From: Strongylocentrotus droebachiensis
Lineage: Eukaryota > Echinodermata > Echinoidea > Camarodonta > Strongylocentrotidae
Length of the DNA: 64,000 nucleotides
Direction: 5' to 3'
NCBI GenBank assembly: GCA_035222895.1
Contig: JAVYIG010000609.1
Location: forward strand, 372,001 to 436,000
Below are positions 58,301-64,000 of the stretch, piece by piece. Both the position numbers and the translations under genes were made by a program. The stretch's first letter is position 1. Every line of letters begins with the position of its first letter. The notes beneath the pieces are model-generated. The model had not been told where the DNA came from and did no database searches. It worked only from the letters and a program-made list of their open reading frames with translations.

Positions 58301-61300
58301 AAAGAGTTTGGAATATATTCAACCATTACAAATAAATACCAGTTAAACAGTTCCCTCAAGAAAAAAAGAATTCATCATCCCCAATTGTCATTTGCTGACC
58401 ACACATCAAAAACAAAAAACAAAAATTGAAGATAGGCGAGGAGGTGAATTCCCTTAAAACACCCTAAAGAAAAATCTTTTTGTCTGAAACTTTGCAACAT
58501 GCCTTTTGAAACTGTTTAAGGCTGATGTATGCATTAACTAAAAATGCCTTGGACCAACACTATTGATTGCGATATTATAGGAAGAAAATCTGGTAATATT
58601 TTCACTCCAAAATGTGATGCAAGGCTACACTAGCTTGTAGCACTCGATTTCATATCAGCATCTCTTTTCCTAATTTGATACATTATCCTGAGTGGGTGGT
58701 ACGAGTTGATCCAAGCAATACGAGTGCATTTTCAACAAGGGCAAGGGTATAGGGTTTTTGCAAAGAAATTATTTACCAAGTCATGAATTATTAAATTATG
58801 CTACTAGAAATACTACTCCTGCATAAAACTGTCAGGCACATATGATGGATTGATTTGCAACACTTTTAAATGAATTCCAGCACTATGAATTTGTAATGGT
58901 CCTCTGTTCAAATTGCATCAGTATATCACATTTTCACTTCAACCAATTGTGTTATCTTCGAAAATACTGCTTAGATGCCACTGTAATAACATGATTAGTT
59001 AATGCAAATGGTGATTAAAAAAGGACAGACTGCATTATGTTATGCTAAATATATACACGTACAAGCTATTAGCTCTCTCTCCCTCTCTCTCTCTCTCTCC
59101 ATGTCTGTCTGTGTGTCTCTCTCTCTTTCTTTTAGGCCGTTTTTTTTTGTTTTTACACATTCATATGATCAATCTGCATCTCTCATTCTCCTTCTCTTGA
59201 TGATCTTTTGTTAAATTTTGTTCATAACAAAATTGATACATGGGATCGAAGAGCAATCAGCTTCTTCAAAGTTCAACAAATCTCTGAAAAGCCCCAACAT
59301 GAATACCATCCTTGAGAACATATTTGTCATTTTTCAGAAAAGAAGTACTGTACACTCGTTAATAAAAGGTAACTTATCAAATGCTTGTTTGATGATCAAA
59401 GGATTGCAAAAGGAAGATTCCACCTGTCTTTTCTTCTTTCACTATCTTTGGGGGAAGAGTAACTTGGCTGTGATATTGAATCCTTTGAAGTTAGACAGTG
59501 AGATAATTAAATAAAAAGGTTTGAAGTAGATCTGAACTTGATGTAATGTGACACAATCCTTTGTTGTAGGTATTCATCACACAAAAGTATTTCATTACAT
59601 CAGAGTTGCAATTGATAGAAATTGTAATTGCTGTAGTCAGATATTGTACAGAAAAAAGTGAGAAAGTTGTAAATTCATTGTAGTGTCCGTCATGATAGTG
59701 TATAGCGAAATGAAAGATAAATGATTTTGTCACCAAAAAAAATCATTTCAATGATTTGTATTTTTGCATGTAATGGAGTTGTCATCAGAAAAGGCCAAAA
59801 TGCTTTCTTATGAAATATTAGGACTTTGCACTTTATTGTATCCAATGAATTCAAGATACCTGCACTAAAGTTATAAATATAATTTACGGTAAAGTGGGTA
59901 ATTTGTAATTTTGTATTGTGTCATCTGAAACAATTTAAGTAAAGGAGGATTAGTTTAATCTTCAATTGATTACTAGTAATTAGCCTTGTCTATCCTTTAT
60001 CATGAACTGTTCATAATGTATTTGTTACAAACTAAACTACATGATAATGTTTGAATATTCTATGAGTATTTCTCATTATTTTGATTAATGTAATATAAAG
60101 TTGTGCTTGTAGTTGCCTTTTACACGTCAACAAGCAAGAATTTTTTCAAGAAGCTCAAGGATACTTAGATTACACCAATTGGAACAATTTATGCTATAAC
60201 TAACAACGTGAGGATATATTTTAGAGTGAATATAAAGTAAATATTAGAAGAAATTGACAGGACTTGACTTTGAAACTAAAAGTGGATTTAATTTAACTCA
60301 AAGGAAATAGATGCTATCTGAAGGTGAAAGGATCAGTCATATGAATATAGGTAGTATACAGAATATTGCAATCTGAGAGATTCAAGTTGTTTCTTGAATT
60401 TCATCTCATCTGTCATTCTCCTAATATATGGACAATCTTCTCTTACTTGTTACTATAGAGAGATGAATCGTCATGGAAACATAAGATTCAAAAGATTTAA
60501 TATCTATGAATAATATGATTGGCAGTGATGTAGATCATTTGTTAATCAACACAAAAAGTATATGAATGTAGTATTCTCAAAATATATATTTTTTTCTCCA
60601 ATGATCTCTTAGACTTTCTATCTTAAAAAAGGTTTTTTCCTCAGGGAAGATCTACATCTATTTTCCCCAGATATTTGTTTGAAATTACTATAACTATCAT
60701 TTATTTTCCAGAACCAAATTCACCTACATTTTCTTTTGCTGGCATCAGATAAGTCATGTTTGTAAAGTGGAATAGATTACTGGTATTGGGAAGATCCATA
60801 TGAATATGGAAATCTTGAGGATTTGCCTAGGGTACTATAATTTTACAGGCAAATCCAAACTGACTTATAGGTCTTGTAAAAAAACCCATGGATATTGGAT
60901 CTATTTGTGGTTGGTATGTCAGATGATATACTTTGCCCACTGTCTTCAAATGCTGCTTATTATATTTTTTATATTTTTGTTGTAAAGACAAGAAACAGAA
61001 ACAAATTATCATGCAGTAGAGGTAATTGTGCATTCTAATGGTAGGGTGTAAAGAAACAAAGCAAACCACAGAGAAATTAGTTATCTTTGTCACATCATCT
61101 GAGGGGCCCCAACTTAACAAGCTGTACTTCAACCAAGGTCTCCTTGTCTTTCTTTATTCTACATTATACTGTTATAATTATACTTTATTATATATTTTGT
61201 GATTTCTGGAAGACAAATAAATTTGATACTTGATACTTGAAAAAAAAAGAGTAAAATACAGGACCAGAAAGAGGATATCTATTATTTAAAAAAGCTAGAG

Positions 61301-63455
61301 GAGCTGCATATCCACAAGATGTTGTTAAATTATTATGAAAGAATACACAAAGACCTCATCTAACTTTCAAACTTGAGCTTGAAATCTGACCCCTTCATAC
61401 AGTGCAAGATTACAGAAGGATGTCGTATTATTCAAAGCAGGCAAGGTGCAGTGCTTGTCATCCATTAGAATAATACATAACAATACCAGTTCTTAATTGC
61501 CAAAGTAGGGCGTGGAGATCTGTAATAGAACAACTTCCTATTGTTGTAGCATGGAGCCGGTCCTATTAACCGCTATAAGTGAAGTAAATAAGATAAAAAT
61601 TAAGGTGTTGATCAGCCACGTACATTTTCAAGGGCAATGTTGTGCAAAGCAATTTAGGATTAGGAAAAGCAATTAGAGTAATATTACATGCTTGATTTGA
61701 TCCTACGTGTATACGTCATGTGGATTGTCAGTGACTGGTGAGGTAGGGAAGTGCAAAGGAAACAAAGCCTATTGTAATTGATTGGAAATAGTTGTAATTA
61801 TTAATAGTGTTAAGAGTGATGCTGGAGGAAATTAAATTCTGATTGTCTAGTACAGCACTAACTGGAAGGAATGATAATCACATCAGTAACAGAAGCAATA
61901 CTACATGCAACCAAGTAAATGATGAAAAATAATATACATTACTCCTATCGTGAATATCTAACTATTATACTTTCAGTCATATTGACATTTTTTATTTCTT
62001 CAAGGGGGGGGGGGTATATTAGAAGAGAGGTTTCAAAGTGATGCCAATAAATTTTGTGCAATTCTAAACAAGAACAACCATATGGTGATTTCAACATCAT
62101 TTGTCAAATACTTATCAAAGTTGAATATGATCCTGGTGATATATGTTGAGTACAGAGGAATATTTAAGAGAACTCTTGAAATAATAACTACTGGTAGTCA
62201 GAAAAATATTTGTCAGAAGATAGGTAATACATTGCTCACAGATGTTTATAGATTAGATGCTATTGAATTACATGTTGGGATGATTATTTAGTCCCCATGA
62301 AAGACATTCAAAAGTGTCATTTAAGAATTTATTTAATGTTTTAAAGATAAGGTACTTGTTCTAAATTGTACTTTTTCAAGTGGTTACCACATTACCTTAT
62401 TGCATATTAATTATTTGACATATCTAATTACTTGTTTTTCATGGATAATTAACAATTGCTATTGTTGTGTAAATGTTTAATATTGTATCAGCTCTCTGTG
62501 ACACAGTAGTACCTTTAAAAAAGGAGATTATTAATGACTTTGTATGTCAGGATATTTGAGTCTAAACATCAGGCCTGATAATTTCCTGATTTAAATCTGT
62601 TTCCCAATTATTTTTTTTTGTTCCTGATTTTATCCCTTTTTCTCCTGATTTTCCCTTATTTTCTCTATTCTTCGCTATTTCCCCCTATTTTTCCTATTTT
62701 TCCCTAACTTTCTTACTCAAAAGGGGGAATGTTGTTAGATGCCATTCCCCCCCCCCCCCCGAATCCTCTTTTCTTTTTTTACTTAAAGGGGGCTGAAACA
62801 AACATTTAATTGACATCAGAAAAGATATATGTGCCCATTAGGATAGAATGGTTTTAACGTAGTAGTTCTATGTCTTTAATTGTGAATCGTATAAACCAAG
62901 CCTATGTTTTTTGTTTTTCGTGTGAAAATTTCGTATTAATTTCTAAGGTGCATTTCATTTTTGAGGGAAGGGGGCAATGGAATCAGTCCACATCATTAAA
63001 GACAGCAACATAACCATGAAAAAAATGACAAATTTGGGGAAAAGTGCAAAGCAACAACAAGATTCATAATATCCTCCATGCACTTAAACGATTGTTTTAA
63101 GATATGCAGTCCACCTATTTCAATTGATAATGAACTGGTTTTGCAGTTTCAATATTTATCCAATCTAGTATTTTAGCCTTAATGCTTATTTTGAGTACTT
63201 ATTATGAAGTGAAAAAATGAATTTGGTCATCTTGAAATATTCTGAAACGTTGATAATGTAGGAAATATGATTTTTTTTCCCAAAAAATTCAGCAAAATAT
63301 TAAAGAATATGCATATTGTTTGACACAAAAATTCTAGCCAAAATGGTCTAAATTATTTCTTTGATGTTGTTCTCTCACATTGGCATATGTAAGAGATTGC
63401 TCACCCCCTAAAATTTTTTTTTTTTTTTTTTTTTTTTTACATAATACCTAGTCAT
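49337..63455. other. Long AT-rich noncoding stretch
   Basis: No exon with paired splice signals was found across about 14 kb. Simple repeats include (CT)n at about 59073-59130, (GT)n at 57289-57300, a perfect hairpin with arms GAATTACCTCT near 57634-57661, C-runs near 62750, and T-runs near 63416-63438. Compositionally distinct, less AT-rich islands at about 55350-56000 and 61540-61760 are candidate conserved noncoding elements. The rest reads as intergenic or intronic DNA. Confidence 0.5.
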
Positions 63456-64000
63456 CTTTGTATCTTTGTATTTTCGTTACTGTGGATTAATTCATAAATG
63501 ATCCAGGCGGTACTGATATTGCATAGTAATCCCTGTGGACTGTCTTAGGGAAAACCCCTTTCTAGAGTGTCCCTGGTACTGGTCACTAGTGATCAGGGTA
63601 GGATTTCCTTCAAGATGTCTAGCTGTCCGTCAGGTGGAGACTTTAGAGTGACATGCAGGGCTCCCTGCGAAGGTTTTATTTAATAATGGCTCATCCTGAA
63701 ATGGTACAACTGTTGCTTTTCTTTGTTCTTTGTATCTTTGTATTTTCGTTACTGTGGATTAATTCATTAGTGATCCAGGTGATAATGATATTGCATAGTA
63801 ATCCCTGTGGACTGTTTTTAGGGAAAACCCCTTTCTAGAGTGTCCCTGGTACTGGTCACTAGTGGTCAGGATAGGATTTCCTTCAAGATGTCTGTCTGTC
63901 AGGTCAACCGGTCTGGAGACTGTCTTTAGGGTGACATGCAGGGTTCCCTGCGAAGGTTTTATTTAATAACGGCTTATCCTGAAATGATACAACTGTTGCA
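63456..64000 (+). repeat. Tandem duplication, 272-bp unit, two copies
   Basis: The unit beginning CTTTGTATCTTTGTATTTTC at 63456 restarts at 63728 and continues to the window end with about 90% identity by eye, including GTAATCCCTGTGGACTGT and ATGCAGGGCTCCCTGCGAAG (GTTCC in copy 2). The second copy has a short insertion. More copies may follow outside the window. Confidence 0.8.

Overview
This window looks like nuclear DNA of an animal, most likely a sea urchin. The basis is AT-rich, intron-dominated sequence with short exons bounded by GT/AG signals, very many poly-G/C tracts, and dispersed repeats of types I associate with echinoid genomes: one opening TTTTAGCTCATCCGGCC at 11.86 kb and one opening GCCTCCGCC at 33.4 kb. 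The species call is inference from memory of repeat types. No bacterial-style operons, CRISPR arrays or intact rRNA/tRNA genes were seen.

Layout. 0-0.58 kb: a minus-strand open frame running off the left edge, resembling a transposon-associated protein family. 1.67-2.97 kb: two phase-compatible plus-strand exons of an unidentified protein, possibly continued by a third at 17.17 kb. 5.9-20.7 kb: noncoding DNA rich in small inverted-repeat (MITE-like) transposons, a tRNA-type SINE and strong hairpins. 22.3-26.2 kb: a satellite/minisatellite block (about 148-bp units with a dimeric higher-order repeat, then a shorter-unit array broken by poly-G/C, then a purine-rich array, then a 220-bp pyrimidine tract). 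28.1-30.06 kb: two short, divergently oriented MADE- open frames next to spliced-looking signals, around a palindromic GC-rich module array. 32.7-43.8 kb: the best gene, a ubiquitin-specific protease (USP) on the plus strand, traced through exons in frame to a stop and a poly(A) signal. 43.9-64 kb: repeats, then a long AT-rich noncoding stretch ending in a 272-bp tandem duplication.

The USP gene carries a Cys box (GIRNTGNTCYMNA), a His box (HEGSTMSSGHYTA), one or two CxxC pairs and a C-terminal extension. Nine exons join without a frame break into 362 codons plus stop. One intron holds an unusual rearrangement: the end of the Cys-box exon plus 0.5 kb of intron is repeated exactly, and between the two copies lies an exact 575-bp copy of sequence from 2.9 kb upstream. 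One junction has 6 bp of microhomology. This is either template-switch replication or an assembly error.

Other points worth checking are the palindromic GGCGATTTGTTCC module family at three sites, two consecutive long hairpins at 18.6-19.1 kb, and a pair of inverted GCGTCTTC-module elements flanking the 17.2-kb exon. I see no convincing new multi-gene system; most of the window is repeats and introns.
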